A stretch of DNA of 53,004 nt. Source: Opitutaceae bacterium (GTDB lineage: Bacteria > Verrucomicrobiota > Verrucomicrobiia > Opitutales > Opitutaceae). A model generated the notes under the pieces. The model worked only from the letters and a program-made list of their open reading frames with translations, was not told the DNA's origin and did not search any database. Location: the NCBI GenBank assembly GCA_014879845.1, contig JACSRI010000069.1, positions 1 through 53,004 of the forward strand, given 5' to 3'. The position numbers and the translations under genes were made by a program. This document shows positions 1 to 8,760 of the stretch, in pieces (the stretch's first letter is position 1; every line of letters starts with the position of its first letter).

Positions 1-1
1 C

Positions 2-1123
2 GCGGTGCTCACGCGCGTCGCCGAGCCCGTGCTCGCCGCCCTGGCCGAGTGTCGGTTGCGGGAACGCCTGCCCGTCCATGCCTGGGAGAGGGATCGCGCG
101 GCGTTTACGCACCTCGAGGCCTTCGGGCGCACCTTCGCCGGCATCGCGCCCTGGCTCGAACTCGGGCCGGACGAGACGCCTGAGGGACTCGAGCGCGCGC
201 GGTTCATCGACCTGACGACACGCGCCCTCGTGCAGGCGACCGACCCGGCCTCGGCGGATTTTCTCAATTTCGGCAACGGCGGCGGACAACCGCTGGTCGA
301 CACGGCCTTTCTTGCCCACGGGCTGCTGCGTGCCCGCACCCAGGTTTGGCCGCGCCTCGACGAGACGCAGCGCGGCCGGGTGCTGGCAGCGCTCGCGAGC
401 TCGCGCGTGATCAAGCCGGGCCAGAGCAACTGGCTGTTGTTCTCCGCCATGGTCGAGGCCGCGCTATGGGAGTTGTCCGAGGCCTGCGAGATGGCGCCGA
501 TCGAGACCGCCGTGCAGCGCCACTTGGAATGGTATCTCGGTGACGGCACCTATGGCGACGGCCCGGAACTCCATTGGGACTATTACAACAGCTACGTCAT
601 CCAGCCCATGCTCGTGGACGTCCTGCGTGTATGCGCGCGCCGCGGACACCCGCTCGGCGACCACCTGCCCATGGTGCTCGAGCGCGCCCGGCGCTATGCC
701 GCGGTGCAGGAGCGCCTGATCTCGCCGGAAGGGACTTTCCCGATCATCGGCCGATCGAGCGCCTATCGGTTCGGCGCGTTCCAGCACCTCGCCCAGATGG
801 CGCTGCAGCATGAACTCCCCGCGGATCTCCCGCCGGCGGCGGTGCGCAGCGGGCTCACGGCCGTGGTGCGACGCATGAGCGAGGCACCCGGGATGTTCGA
901 CGCCGCCGGCTGGCTGCAAGTCGGCGCGGTGGGGCACCAGCCGTCGATCCGAGAACACTACATCGCGACAGGCAGTCTGTACCTTTGCCTCACCGGATTG
1001 GTGCATCTCGGGCTCCCCGCCGACGATCCCTTCTGGACCGCCCCCGCGATGCCGTGGACGCAGGCGCGGGTGTGGTCCGGCGACGACGTCGCGGCGGACC
1101 AAGCGCTGCGCGAGCGGCGTTGA
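2..1123 (+). CDS. DUF2264 domain protein, 5'-truncated
   Basis: The frame is open back to the window edge, so the N-terminus is missing; the GTG at 5 is probably internal. About 373 codons remain, and single-domain DUF2264 proteins run to roughly 400, so only a short piece is lost. The residues fit DUF2264: 'NFGNGGGQPLVDTAFLAHGLL' spread near residues 90-110, a 'NWLLFSAMVEAALW' segment near 142, 'YGDGPELHWDYYNSYVIQPM' near 183, and 'IGRSSAYRFGAFQHLAQ' near 250. DUF2264 is predicted to form an alpha/alpha-barrel and often lies beside GH88/GH105 genes in pectin or ulvan loci; a GH105-like gene follows 103 bp downstream on the same strand. The exact reaction is not established for this family, so I infer only a role in uronic-acid polysaccharide breakdown. 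Confidence 0.85.
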   Translation, partial: AVLTRVAEPVLAALAECRLRERLPVHAWERDRAAFTHLEAFGRTFAGIAPWLELGPDETPEGLERARFIDLTTRALVQATDPASADFLNFGNGGGQPLVDTAFLAHGLLRARTQVWPRLDETQRGRVLAALASSRVIKPGQSNWLLFSAMVEAALWELSEACEMAPIETAVQRHLEWYLGDGTYGDGPELHWDYYNSYVIQPMLVDVLRVCARRGHPLGDHLPMVLERARRYAAVQERLISPEGTFPIIGRSSAYRFGAFQHLAQMALQHELPADLPPAAVRSGLTAVVRRMSEAPGMFDAAGWLQVGAVGHQPSIREHYIATGSLYLCLTGLVHLGLPADDPFWTAPAMPWTQARVWSGDDVAADQALRERR

Positions 1124-1226
1124 GATCCCCCGAGGCGGACCTCAGACCGGACCGTTCGTCGTGTGCTCCACAGTGAGACACGCAAACCGCCGGACACACG
1201 CTGGCACCCATCGCAGAGTCGTCGGC

Positions 1227-2333
1227 ATGCCCCCGCCCGTTTTGCCCCGCGTGCTGATGCTCGCCGGCGTGATGGTGATCGCCGCCGGCCAGGTGGTATG
1301 CGCGGCGCAGGAGAACCCATTTGCCTCCTGGCCCGAGACGTCCGACCCGCGCCACGTGGGTGCGCGCGTGGCCGCGCGATTCCTCGAGACGCCCCACATG
1401 TTCCTGCCATCCAGCGGCACGATCCACTATGCGGAGATCTGCGCCTGGTACGGAGCCCTCACCTTTGCCCGGGAAGTCGGCGATGAGGCACTGGGCCGCC
1501 GGCTCGCCGCGCGCTTCGAGCCCCTCCATGGCGCCGAGCAGGCCTACGTGCCGCCGGTTGACCATGTCGACCATTCCGTCTTCGGCGTCGTGCCTCTGGA
1601 GCTCTACCTCCAACACGGCCGCGTGCGCGACCGCACGCTCGGCCTGGCCTTCGCCGACGGCCAGTGGGACCGCCCGCGCCCCGACGGTCTGACCAACCAG
1701 GCGCGGTTCTGGATCGACGACATGTACATGATCACCGCGCTCCAGACGCAGGCCGCGCGCGCGACAGGTTCAGCCCACTATCTCGACCGCACGTCCTCCG
1801 CGATGGTTGCCTACCTCGACCGCCTGCAGCGACCCAATGGCCTCTTCTACCACGCGCCGGACACCCCGTTCTTCTGGGGTCGGGGCAACGGCTGGATGGC
1901 TGCGGGCATGAGTGAGCTTCTGCGCGAGCTTCCGGAGGACCATCGTGATCGCGCCCGCATCCTCGGCGGCTACCACCAGATGATGCGCACGCTCCTGGAC
2001 CACCAAGGCGCAGACGGGATGTGGCGCCAACTCATCGACCAACCCGAGGCGTGGCCCGAATCGTCCTGCACGGGCATGTTCACCTTCGCTTTCGTGACCG
2101 GGGTCGACCACGGGTGGCTCGAGTCGGCCAGCTACGGCCCAGCGGCACGACGCGCGTGGCTCGCGCTCACCACCTACATCGACGAGCACGGCGACGTGCG
2201 CGAGGTGTGTGTCGGGACCGGCACCAAGGACGACCGCCAATACTATCTCGACCGACCGCGCGCCACCGGGGACTTTCACGGCCAGGCTCCCGTGCTCTGG
2301 TGTGCCACGGCGCTCCTGCGCGCGCACCGATGA
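1227..2333 (+). CDS. Secreted GH88/GH105-family unsaturated glucuronyl/rhamnogalacturonyl hydrolase
   Basis: A 368-residue (alpha/alpha)6-barrel enzyme expected to cleave the 4,5-unsaturated uronic acid left by polysaccharide lyases from the end of an oligosaccharide. Family signs: 'FWIDDMYM' at about 161-168, whose Asp (164/165) matches the catalytic Asp of YteR-type enzymes; 'WGRGNGWMAAGMSELL' near 215-230; 'WRQLID...ESSCTGMFTFAF' near 265-290. I choose the ATG at 1227 because it starts directly on a signal peptide (hydrophobic stretch 8-24, likely cut after CAA at about 27); the upstream GTG at 1161 would add 22 non-hydrophobic residues. It follows the DUF2264 gene on the same strand, a pairing known from pectin and ulvan loci. 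GH88 versus GH105 cannot be settled by eye. Confidence 0.88.
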   Translation: MPPPVLPRVLMLAGVMVIAAGQVVCAAQENPFASWPETSDPRHVGARVAARFLETPHMFLPSSGTIHYAEICAWYGALTFAREVGDEALGRRLAARFEPLHGAEQAYVPPVDHVDHSVFGVVPLELYLQHGRVRDRTLGLAFADGQWDRPRPDGLTNQARFWIDDMYMITALQTQAARATGSAHYLDRTSSAMVAYLDRLQRPNGLFYHAPDTPFFWGRGNGWMAAGMSELLRELPEDHRDRARILGGYHQMMRTLLDHQGADGMWRQLIDQPEAWPESSCTGMFTFAFVTGVDHGWLESASYGPAARRAWLALTTYIDEHGDVREVCVGTGTKDDRQYYLDRPRATGDFHGQAPVLWCATALLRAHR

Positions 2334-2409
2334 TCGGCGGCGTCGCGCGCGGACCCGGAGTTTGGAGATTCCTGTCTCGCCGCGCCGGCCCCAATCTCGC
2401 GCCGCTTCC

Positions 2410-4653
2410 ATGAAACTCCGGACCAAGACGTGGATCGTCGTGCTCGCTGCGCTCGCAGTCACGGTGGCGCTCATGCTGGCGATCGCCAGCCGCACCGTGC
2501 TCCGGAGCTTCGGAAGCCTCGAGCACGAACAGCTCGTGCGCGACGTCGAGCGCGTGCAGGGGCTGCTCACGCGCCAGACCGACGAGGTCGAGCGCATCGC
2601 GCGCGACTACGGGGAGTGGGGCGACACCGTCCTCTACGCGCGAGGAGAGATGCCGGATTATCCCACGGAAAACTGGCTCGGCGACTCCCTCGAGAATCTC
2701 CGCGTCAACACCATGCTCGTCTTCACCGTGGAGGGCAGGCTCGCCGGCGGCGTTTTGCACGCGCCCGGCACCGAGGCCACCACCCCGGCCGACCCGGACT
2801 TCGCCGGCACCTTCGCGCGCGACGTCGACGCCGTGCTCGGCGATGCCGCCGGCGCGACGCGCCCCAGGGGCGCCCGCCTCATCGCCGGCGAACCCTGGAT
2901 GATCGCCTGCGTTCCCCTGCTGGAGCCCGACAGCGATGGCCGGCCGGCCGGCGCACTCGTCGTCGGCCGACGGATGGACGGAGCGTTCACCACCGAGATC
3001 TCCACACTCGCGCGCCTTCCAGTGGCCATGCACGCCGGCGGCATGGACGAGGAACCCGGCGTATCCGACATGCGCTTCGATTCGATCGACCAAGGCGGCG
3101 TGCTCGTGGCCCGCCCGACGGACGACACGCTCGTCGCGCACATTCCCGTGCGCGACCCATCCGGCGCAGCCATCGCCACCTTGCACGTCGTGCTGGACCG
3201 TCCCATCCACGCCGAGGCCGGACGCACGGTCCTGCTGATCGTCCTGCAATCCGCCGGCATCGCGCTGCTGTGCGGCGTGGTTTTCCACATGCTGCTCGGC
3301 CGCGCGGTCGTCTCGCGCGTCGAGGCGATGCACGCGGCCATCAATCGCGTGGGCAAGAAGGACGACCTCTCCGTGCGTGTCCCCGCCCGGGGCGACGACG
3401 AGATCGCCGGCCTGGGCCAGGCGCTCAACACCATGCTCGACACCCTGGCGCGCAGCCGCGGCGAACGCGAAGCGGCCCATCGCGAGCGCGAGAAGCTCAA
3501 CGAACAGCTCGTGCAGGCGCAGAAGATGGAGGCCCTGGGCGACTTCGCCGGCGGCATCGCGCACGACTTCAACAACTGCCTCACCACGATCACCGGTTGG
3601 GTCAGCATGGTGCGCGAGGATCTGCCCGAGGACAGCGAGCACCGCGAGAACCTCGGCCTCGCCCTCGCCTCCGCCACCCACGCTTCCGCCGTCGTGCGGC
3701 AGCTCCTCGTCTACAGCCGCCAAGGCGAGCCCACCCTCGCCGCCGTGTCGCTGCGCGACGTGCTGGCCAGCTCCCTGCAACTGCTGCGCTCGGCCCTGCC
3801 CAAATCGATCCAGCTCAACCTCGCCACCACCGGAGACGACGACGTGGTCCTCGCCGATGCCACGCAGCTCAAGCAGATCGTGCTCAACCTCGCGAAGAAC
3901 GCCGCCGACGCGATCGACCCGCCCGGCCGCATCACACTCTCGCTCTCGGCCATCACGCTGCCGTCATCCGACGCGCCCGGCCAGGCCGGCTCACTCCCGA
4001 GCGGCCGCTACGCCCACCTCACCGTGCACGACACCGGCACCGGCATCCACCCCGAGCATCTCGAGCGCATCTTCGATCCCTTCTTCACCACCAAGCCCGC
4101 GGGCAAGGGCACCGGCCTCGGGCTCGCGGTGGTGCGCAGCGTGGTGCTGCGCCATCGCGGCGCCGTCGCGGTCACCAGCCCTCCCGGCGATGGCGCGACG
4201 TTCCACGTCTACCTCCCGCTCCATGCCGAGGCCGCCGTCGCCGCCCCGATCGACGCCGGTCCGCCGCCGACGGGATGCCGCGTCCTCGTGGTCGACGACG
4301 ACGCCGGCGTGCTGCGCGTGATCGCGCGCCTCGTCACCAATTTCGGATACACCGTGACCACGGCCTCCCACGGCCTCGAGGCGTGGGACCTCTTCACCTC
4401 CGCGCCGCAGCCCTTTGAGATCGTCCTGACCGACCTCACCATGCCCCACCTCGGCGGCATGCAGCTCGGTGAGCGCATCTTCAACTCCGACCGACCGGCC
4501 GCCGTGGTGCTGATGTCCGCCTACGCGTCCACGCTCGATCCCGCCCAATTGCGCCGCGCCGGCTTCGCCGACCTGTTGCCCAAGCCGGTCGACTCCGCGA
4601 GCCTCAGGCTCACCCTCGCCCGCGCGCGCCAGGTCGCCGAGCGCCGCCGCTGA
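2410..4653 (+). CDS. Membrane-bound hybrid sensor histidine kinase/response regulator with CHASE4-like sensor
   Basis: The protein has 747 residues. Order of parts: transmembrane segment 1 at 7-29; an extracytoplasmic sensor at about 40-270 whose 'DYGEWGDTVLYARG' near 66-79 resembles CHASE4; transmembrane segment 2 at about 273-297; a HAMP-like linker to about 350; a short coiled coil; a HisKA box 'GGIAHDFNNC' with phospho-acceptor His385; HATPase_c with an N box 'NAADAI' near 500 and 'GTGLGLAVV' near 566; and a C-terminal receiver domain starting 'VLVVDDD' near 625, with phospho-acceptor Asp675 in 'LTDLTMP' and the 'LPKPVD' lysine near 726. The start at ATG 2410 puts the first membrane helix at the N-terminus. 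No separate output domain is present, so signal probably passes on by phosphorelay to another protein. The ligand is unknown; adjacency to the uronide genes could suggest a carbohydrate cue but does not show it. Confidence 0.93.
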   Translation: MKLRTKTWIVVLAALAVTVALMLAIASRTVLRSFGSLEHEQLVRDVERVQGLLTRQTDEVERIARDYGEWGDTVLYARGEMPDYPTENWLGDSLENLRVNTMLVFTVEGRLAGGVLHAPGTEATTPADPDFAGTFARDVDAVLGDAAGATRPRGARLIAGEPWMIACVPLLEPDSDGRPAGALVVGRRMDGAFTTEISTLARLPVAMHAGGMDEEPGVSDMRFDSIDQGGVLVARPTDDTLVAHIPVRDPSGAAIATLHVVLDRPIHAEAGRTVLLIVLQSAGIALLCGVVFHMLLGRAVVSRVEAMHAAINRVGKKDDLSVRVPARGDDEIAGLGQALNTMLDTLARSRGEREAAHREREKLNEQLVQAQKMEALGDFAGGIAHDFNNCLTTITGWVSMVREDLPEDSEHRENLGLALASATHASAVVRQLLVYSRQGEPTLAAVSLRDVLASSLQLLRSALPKSIQLNLATTGDDDVVLADATQLKQIVLNLAKNAADAIDPPGRITLSLSAITLPSSDAPGQAGSLPSGRYAHLTVHDTGTGIHPEHLERIFDPFFTTKPAGKGTGLGLAVVRSVVLRHRGAVAVTSPPGDGATFHVYLPLHAEAAVAAPIDAGPPPTGCRVLVVDDDAGVLRVIARLVTNFGYTVTTASHGLEAWDLFTSAPQPFEIVLTDLTMPHLGGMQLGERIFNSDRPAAVVLMSAYASTLDPAQLRRAGFADLLPKPVDSASLRLTLARARQVAERRR

Positions 4654-4668
4654 GCCGCGGCCTCCGCC

Positions 4669-5280
4669 TCAGCGGTTCTCGGTCCAGTCAAAGTCCATCT
4701 GTCGCGCCGTGCGCTCGGCCAGCGCACGACCGACGAGCCGCTCGACCACGTGCAGGCTCACATCGATGCCGGCCGAGATGCCGGCCGACGTGACCACACG
4801 TCCCTGGTCGACCCAACGCAGACCCGCGCGCCCCACGACCTGCACTGCGGGAAACTGCCGCCGCATGTCGTCGAGGTCCTCCCATTGGGTTGTCGCCGTG
4901 CACCCGTCCAACAAACCCGCCTGCGCGAGCAGGAAGGACCCTGTGCAGATCGACACGGTGAGTTCGCTCCGCCCCGCCGCGTCGGCGATCCAGACCGCCA
5001 CCTCGGGCCGCGCCAGCTCGCGCGTGACCACGCCGCCGGGCACCACGAGGACATCGATCGACGGATGATGGCCGAAATCGTGGTCCGGCGACAACGCGAG
5101 TCCGGCCCGCGCACGCACCGGCACCGCGCGGCTTGCGATTGTGAACACGCGGAAGGGCGCCGGCTCCGCCGGAGCCACGCGCGCCGCCATGCGCGAGGCG
5201 GTGGTGAAAACCTCATACGGCCCCGCGAAATCCAGCACCTCCACTTCGTCGTAGATCAGGATGCCCACGTTTCGTGTCAT
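4669..5280 (-). CDS. DJ-1/PfpI family protein (isonitrile hydratase/GlxA N-domain-like)
   Basis: A 203-residue single-domain protein of the class I glutamine amidotransferase-like fold. It begins 'RNVGILIYDEVEVLDFAGPYEVF', typical of the isonitrile hydratase and AraC-linked GATase branch, and has 'IDVLVVPGG' near 75-83. The nucleophile-elbow cysteine is Cys112 in 'SICTGSFLLAQAGLLDG'. A C-terminal AraC helix-turn-helix, present in GlxA-type regulators, is absent, so it is more likely an enzyme than a transcription factor. I choose the ATG at 5280; the longer frame adds 53 Arg/Ser-rich residues that look non-coding. It is convergent with the kinase gene (15 bp between stops) and divergent from the PilT genes. 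The substrate cannot be named from sequence. Confidence 0.85.
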   Translation of the reverse strand: MTRNVGILIYDEVEVLDFAGPYEVFTTASRMAARVAPAEPAPFRVFTIASRAVPVRARAGLALSPDHDFGHHPSIDVLVVPGGVVTRELARPEVAVWIADAAGRSELTVSICTGSFLLAQAGLLDGCTATTQWEDLDDMRRQFPAVQVVGRAGLRWVDQGRVVTSAGISAGIDVSLHVVERLVGRALAERTARQMDFDWTENR

Positions 5281-5480
5281 GCGGACTGAAACGGCACGAG
5301 GCGCCCCGGCGGTCAAGCCCCGCGTCGGCGGGCGCCGGCCGCGCCTCCACGAGGCCGCGTGGAGATTCGCCGGAGACTCCGCTCCAGATCGCCGCCTGCG
5401 CGCCGAAAGGAGGGAGGGAAACCACGCATCCCCCGCCACGCCGAATCAGCCTCCGCTGCTTCGCCGGCATTTCACATTCC

Positions 5481-6863
5481 ATGAACAACGGCATCCGCTG
5501 GCTCGCCTGGCTCTGCGTCGAGAAGGGGCTCTGCAGCCCCGCGCAGTGCCGCCGCGCGCTCGAGCAGGTCGGCCCGCAGGCGGACCTGCTCGGCTATGCC
5601 CAGCACCTGCTCAACACGGGCGTGGTCGCGGACCTGCCCGTCCTCGAGGAACTCGCCAACATCGCGCACGCACGCACGGGCGGCGAGGGTCCGCCGCAGG
5701 ATCCCTTCGCGAGCCGCCCGGCGCGAGCCGCCACGCCGGGCACGATGCCCAGCGTCGGCCTCGTGTTCGCCGAACTCGGCGCCATGCCCGACGAGGAGGT
5801 CGCCTCCGGGCTGCGCGAATTGCTGCGCGCGACCGCCCGCTTCGGCGCGAGCGACCTGCACCTCACCACCGGCGCCCGGCCGTTCGTGCGCAAGCACCGC
5901 GAGATCGTCTACCTCACCGACTATACGCTCACGCCCGACGACGCCCTCCGCCTGAATGTCGCCCTGCTCTCCAGCGGCCAGAAGCGCACCTACCTCCTGC
6001 GCAAGGACTATGACTTCGCCCTGGCCCTGAGCGACAGCGAGCGCTACCGGGTCAACCTCATGTTCCACAAGAACGGCGCGGCCGGGGCCTACCGTATCGT
6101 CGCGCCGGAGACGAAGTCGCTCGCCGACCTCGGCTTCGCCGCCCACCTGCCGACGATCGAGAAGCTCCTCTCCTACCACAACGGCCTCATCCTCGTCACC
6201 GGCCCCGTCGGCTCGGGCAAGACCACGACCCTCGCGTCCATGGTCGACACGCTCAACACCACGCGCACCGACCACATCATCACGGTCGAGGACCCCATCG
6301 AGGTCGTGCAGCCGCCCAAGGGCTGCAACGTCACGCAGCGCGAGGTCGGCCCGCACACCAAGTCGTTCTTCACCGCGCTCAAGGGCGCCCTGCGCGAGGA
6401 TCCCGACGTGATCGTCATCGGCGAGCTCCGCGACCTGGAGACGATCGAGATGGCCATCACCGCGAGCGAGACCGGGCACCTTGTCATCGGCACGATGCAC
6501 ACGAGCGACGCCGCCACCACGCTCAACCGCATCCTCGACGTCTTCCCGCCCGCCCAGCAGACGCAGATCCGCGCCAGCGTGGCCGAGAGCCTGCGCGGCA
6601 TCGTCTGCCAGCGGCTGCTCCCCGGCACGAGCGGCGGCCTCGTCCTCGCCTGCGAGATCCTCGTGAGCAACATCGCGATCCAAAACCTCATCCGCGACGG
6701 CAAGACCCAGGGCCTGCGCAACACCATGGAGACCGGTGCGCGCGACGGCATGTGCCTGATGGATACGGTCGTGTTCAATCTCTGGCAGGAGCGCAAGGTC
6801 TCGACCGAGACCGCGCACGCCAACATCGCCAACCGCGTGATCCGCGCGAAGCTCTCCGCCTGA
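5481..6863 (+). CDS. PilT/GspE-family ATPase with N-terminal extension
   Basis: The protein has 460 residues, about 100 more than usual PilT (~345-370). Residues 1-110 form a helical extension ('WLAWLCVEKGLCSPAQCRRALEQ') reminiscent of the small N-terminal domains of secretion ATPases. The PilT core begins near 118 with 'LRELLRATARFGASDLHLT'. The Walker A motif GPVGSGKTTT starts at residue 241; next come the Asp box 'TVEDPIEVV', the Walker B region 'DPDVIVIGELRD' and the His box 'HLVIGTMHT'. Family role: a hexameric motor that depolymerises the type IV pilus for twitching or DNA uptake. Only 2 bp separate it from the next PilT gene, so the two are almost surely co-transcribed. The ATG at 5481 is chosen because the upstream frame is Arg/Pro-rich. 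Which of the pair is the retraction ATPase is unclear. Confidence 0.88.
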   Translation: MNNGIRWLAWLCVEKGLCSPAQCRRALEQVGPQADLLGYAQHLLNTGVVADLPVLEELANIAHARTGGEGPPQDPFASRPARAATPGTMPSVGLVFAELGAMPDEEVASGLRELLRATARFGASDLHLTTGARPFVRKHREIVYLTDYTLTPDDALRLNVALLSSGQKRTYLLRKDYDFALALSDSERYRVNLMFHKNGAAGAYRIVAPETKSLADLGFAAHLPTIEKLLSYHNGLILVTGPVGSGKTTTLASMVDTLNTTRTDHIITVEDPIEVVQPPKGCNVTQREVGPHTKSFFTALKGALREDPDVIVIGELRDLETIEMAITASETGHLVIGTMHTSDAATTLNRILDVFPPAQQTQIRASVAESLRGIVCQRLLPGTSGGLVLACEILVSNIAIQNLIRDGKTQGLRNTMETGARDGMCLMDTVVFNLWQERKVSTETAHANIANRVIRAKLSA

Positions 6864-6865
6864 CC

Positions 6866-7942
6866 ATGGCCGCCGTCGACGCCCTGTTGCGCACCATGCT
6901 CGAGCGCGGAGGCTCCGACCTCCACCTCACCGTCGGCCTGCCGCCCAAGGCGCGCATCTCCGGCGCGCTCGTGCCGATCGGCGAGACCCCCATCGAGCCG
7001 CAGACGATGGAGGCGTTGCTCAAGGAGATCTGTCCGGAGAAACGCTGGGCGGACTTTCTCGAGCGCAAGGACCTCGACCTCGCCCACGAGATCGCGGGGC
7101 TCGCGCGCTTCCGCGCCAACTTCCTCTACAACTATTGGGGCCAGGCCGCCGTCTTCCGCCAGATCCCGGCCAAGATCCTCTCCTTCGACGACCTCAAGCT
7201 GCCCGAGCAGCTCAAGCGTCTCTGCCACCTGCGCGAAGGCCTGGTGGTCGTGACCGGCCCGACCGGCAGCGGCAAGTCGACCACGCTCGCCGCGATGATC
7301 GACTACATCAACACGAACCTCGCCCGGCACATCATCACGATCGAGGACCCGATCGAGTTCGTGCACCCGGTGAAGCAGAGCGTGATCGTGCACCGCGAGG
7401 TCGGCGAGCACACTGAATCGTTCGCCGCCGCGCTCAAGGGCGCGATGCGCCACGATCCGGACATCATCCTGCTCGGCGAGATGCGCGAGATGGAGACGAT
7501 CAAGCTCGCGATCTCCTGCGCCTCGATGGGCATGCTCGTCTTCGGCACGCTGCACACGAACAACGCCGCGAAGACCGTCGACCGCATCATCAACACCTTC
7601 CCCGCCGACGAGCAGAACCAGGTGCGCGTGATGCTCTCGAGCTGCCTCGCCGGCGTGGTCGCGCAGCTGCTCTGTCGCCGCGTGCCCAAGGGCCGCTGCG
7701 CCGTGCACGAGATCCTGCTCCCGCACGAGGCCCTGCCCAACACCATCCGCTCCGGCCAGATCGCCAACATCAAGGCGATCATCGAGGCCGGCAGCGCCGA
7801 CGGCATGATCACCATGGACAACAGCCTCATGGCGCGCGTGAAGGATGGCACGATCGAGGCGAAGGAAGCCTACATGAAGGCCGCGAACAAGGCGCTCTTC
7901 GCGCCGCTGCTCAAGCCGGGCGAGATCGGCGCGGAGCACTGA
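6866..7942 (+). CDS. Type IV pilus twitching motility ATPase PilT/PilU-like
   Basis: A 358-residue protein of normal PilT length. It starts 'AAVDALLRTMLERGGSDLHLTVG', the usual PilT N-terminal entry. Key motifs: Walker A GPTGSGKSTT from residue 131; Asp box 'TIEDPIEFVH'; Walker B region 'DPDIILLGEMREMETI'; His box 'LVFGTLHTNNAAKTVDRIIN'; then 'FPADEQNQVRVMLSSCLAGVVAQLL'. The retraction-linked motif AIRNLIRE is replaced here by 'LPNTIRSGQIANIKAII'. The ATG at 6866 lies 2 bp after the stop of the upstream PilT gene. The organisation resembles pilT-pilU pairs, in which both motors act together; no pilin, PilB, PilC or secretin gene is in the window, so the pilus machine must be encoded elsewhere. 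Confidence 0.9.
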   Translation: MAAVDALLRTMLERGGSDLHLTVGLPPKARISGALVPIGETPIEPQTMEALLKEICPEKRWADFLERKDLDLAHEIAGLARFRANFLYNYWGQAAVFRQIPAKILSFDDLKLPEQLKRLCHLREGLVVVTGPTGSGKSTTLAAMIDYINTNLARHIITIEDPIEFVHPVKQSVIVHREVGEHTESFAAALKGAMRHDPDIILLGEMREMETIKLAISCASMGMLVFGTLHTNNAAKTVDRIINTFPADEQNQVRVMLSSCLAGVVAQLLCRRVPKGRCAVHEILLPHEALPNTIRSGQIANIKAIIEAGSADGMITMDNSLMARVKDGTIEAKEAYMKAANKALFAPLLKPGEIGAEH

Positions 7943-7962
7943 GACGACAGTCAAGGCCGGCG

Positions 7963-8700
7963 CTACCCGAGCCCGCGGATGTAGCGCCGCCGCTTGGACG
8001 GCACAGCCGGTGCGTTGTCGGAGAACCGCCGCACGATGGCCGCATCCGGCAGCGGCGCGATGTCGCGATGGTGCCGCCGCCCCGCCCGCGCCGGATCGCG
8101 CGCGATGTCGAGGTGGAACTGCTGCATGCGGTCAAACACCGCGAGCAGCTGCTCCGGCCGCTCATAGAGGTCGAGCCCGTGGCGCTCGAGCGCGACCAGC
8201 GTCTCGTGCACGGCCTCGAGCGTGGAGAGGCACCCGGCCTGCGGCTGGCGCTTGATCACGTAGCGACTCGGTGCCGAGGCCGTGAATACGATGCGTGGCA
8301 GCCGCTGCAGCGCGGGCGAGAGCTTGAGCATCTTGCGCGCGCAGGTCCACGTCGCGTCGAGGACGAAGACGACGAGCCGCCGGCCGCCGAGATCCACCGG
8401 GGTGAGTTCACCGCGCGAGAGATTGCGCGCGCCCTCGCCCGGATAGAGCAGCACCGGATACCACGCCGGATCGGCAAGGATCGCCTGCACGGCCGGATGT
8501 GCGTCGCACTCCAGCGCCATGTGCACCTCGCTGTCCGCGAGACACAGGTGGGTGAGCCGGCCGGTCGCAGCTTTCTCCTGCTTCCACTCCTTCGGATGCA
8601 TGAGCAGCACGAAACGCGTGCGCGTGTGCATCGGCTCGATCGAGGTGCACCAGCAGTGCGCCTTCGGCCAGAAGCATCGATAACACATCTCACGGCTCAT
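7963..8700 (-). CDS. DTW-domain tRNA-uridine aminocarboxypropyltransferase
   Basis: A 245-residue DTW-domain protein. Enzymes of this family (TapT/YfiP and relatives) transfer the 3-amino-3-carboxypropyl group of S-adenosylmethionine to a uridine of tRNA, giving acp3U. The N-terminus has the paired cysteines typical of the family (Cys6, Cys9, Cys16, Cys18 in 'CYRCFWPKAHCWC'), 'LLMHPKEWKQEKAATGRLTHL' follows at 32-52, and the DTW signature is 'DATW' at 115-118. The C-terminal ~50 residues are basic. It converges on the PilT operon with 20 bp between stops and follows a small unknown gene on the same strand. Which tRNA position is modified cannot be told from the sequence. Confidence 0.88.
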   Translation of the reverse strand: MSREMCYRCFWPKAHCWCTSIEPMHTRTRFVLLMHPKEWKQEKAATGRLTHLCLADSEVHMALECDAHPAVQAILADPAWYPVLLYPGEGARNLSRGELTPVDLGGRRLVVFVLDATWTCARKMLKLSPALQRLPRIVFTASAPSRYVIKRQPQAGCLSTLEAVHETLVALERHGLDLYERPEQLLAVFDRMQQFHLDIARDPARAGRRHHRDIAPLPDAAIVRRFSDNAPAVPSKRRRYIRGLG

Positions 8701-8731
8701 CCGGCCCAGTCCATGGCAAGACTGGGTCCGG
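8701..8731 (-). terminator. Stem-loop between the small unknown gene and the DTW gene
   Basis: An inverted repeat with arms 8701-8711 and 8720-8731 gives an 11-bp stem with one bulged base and an 8-nt loop. It sits directly before the DTW-gene start codon and 30 bp after the stop of the unknown gene at 8761. There is no T-run, so it may be a weak terminator, a processing site or a structure affecting DTW translation. Confidence 0.4.
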
Positions 8732-8760
8732 GTGAACCTCGAAGTCGTCGACGCGCCGGC

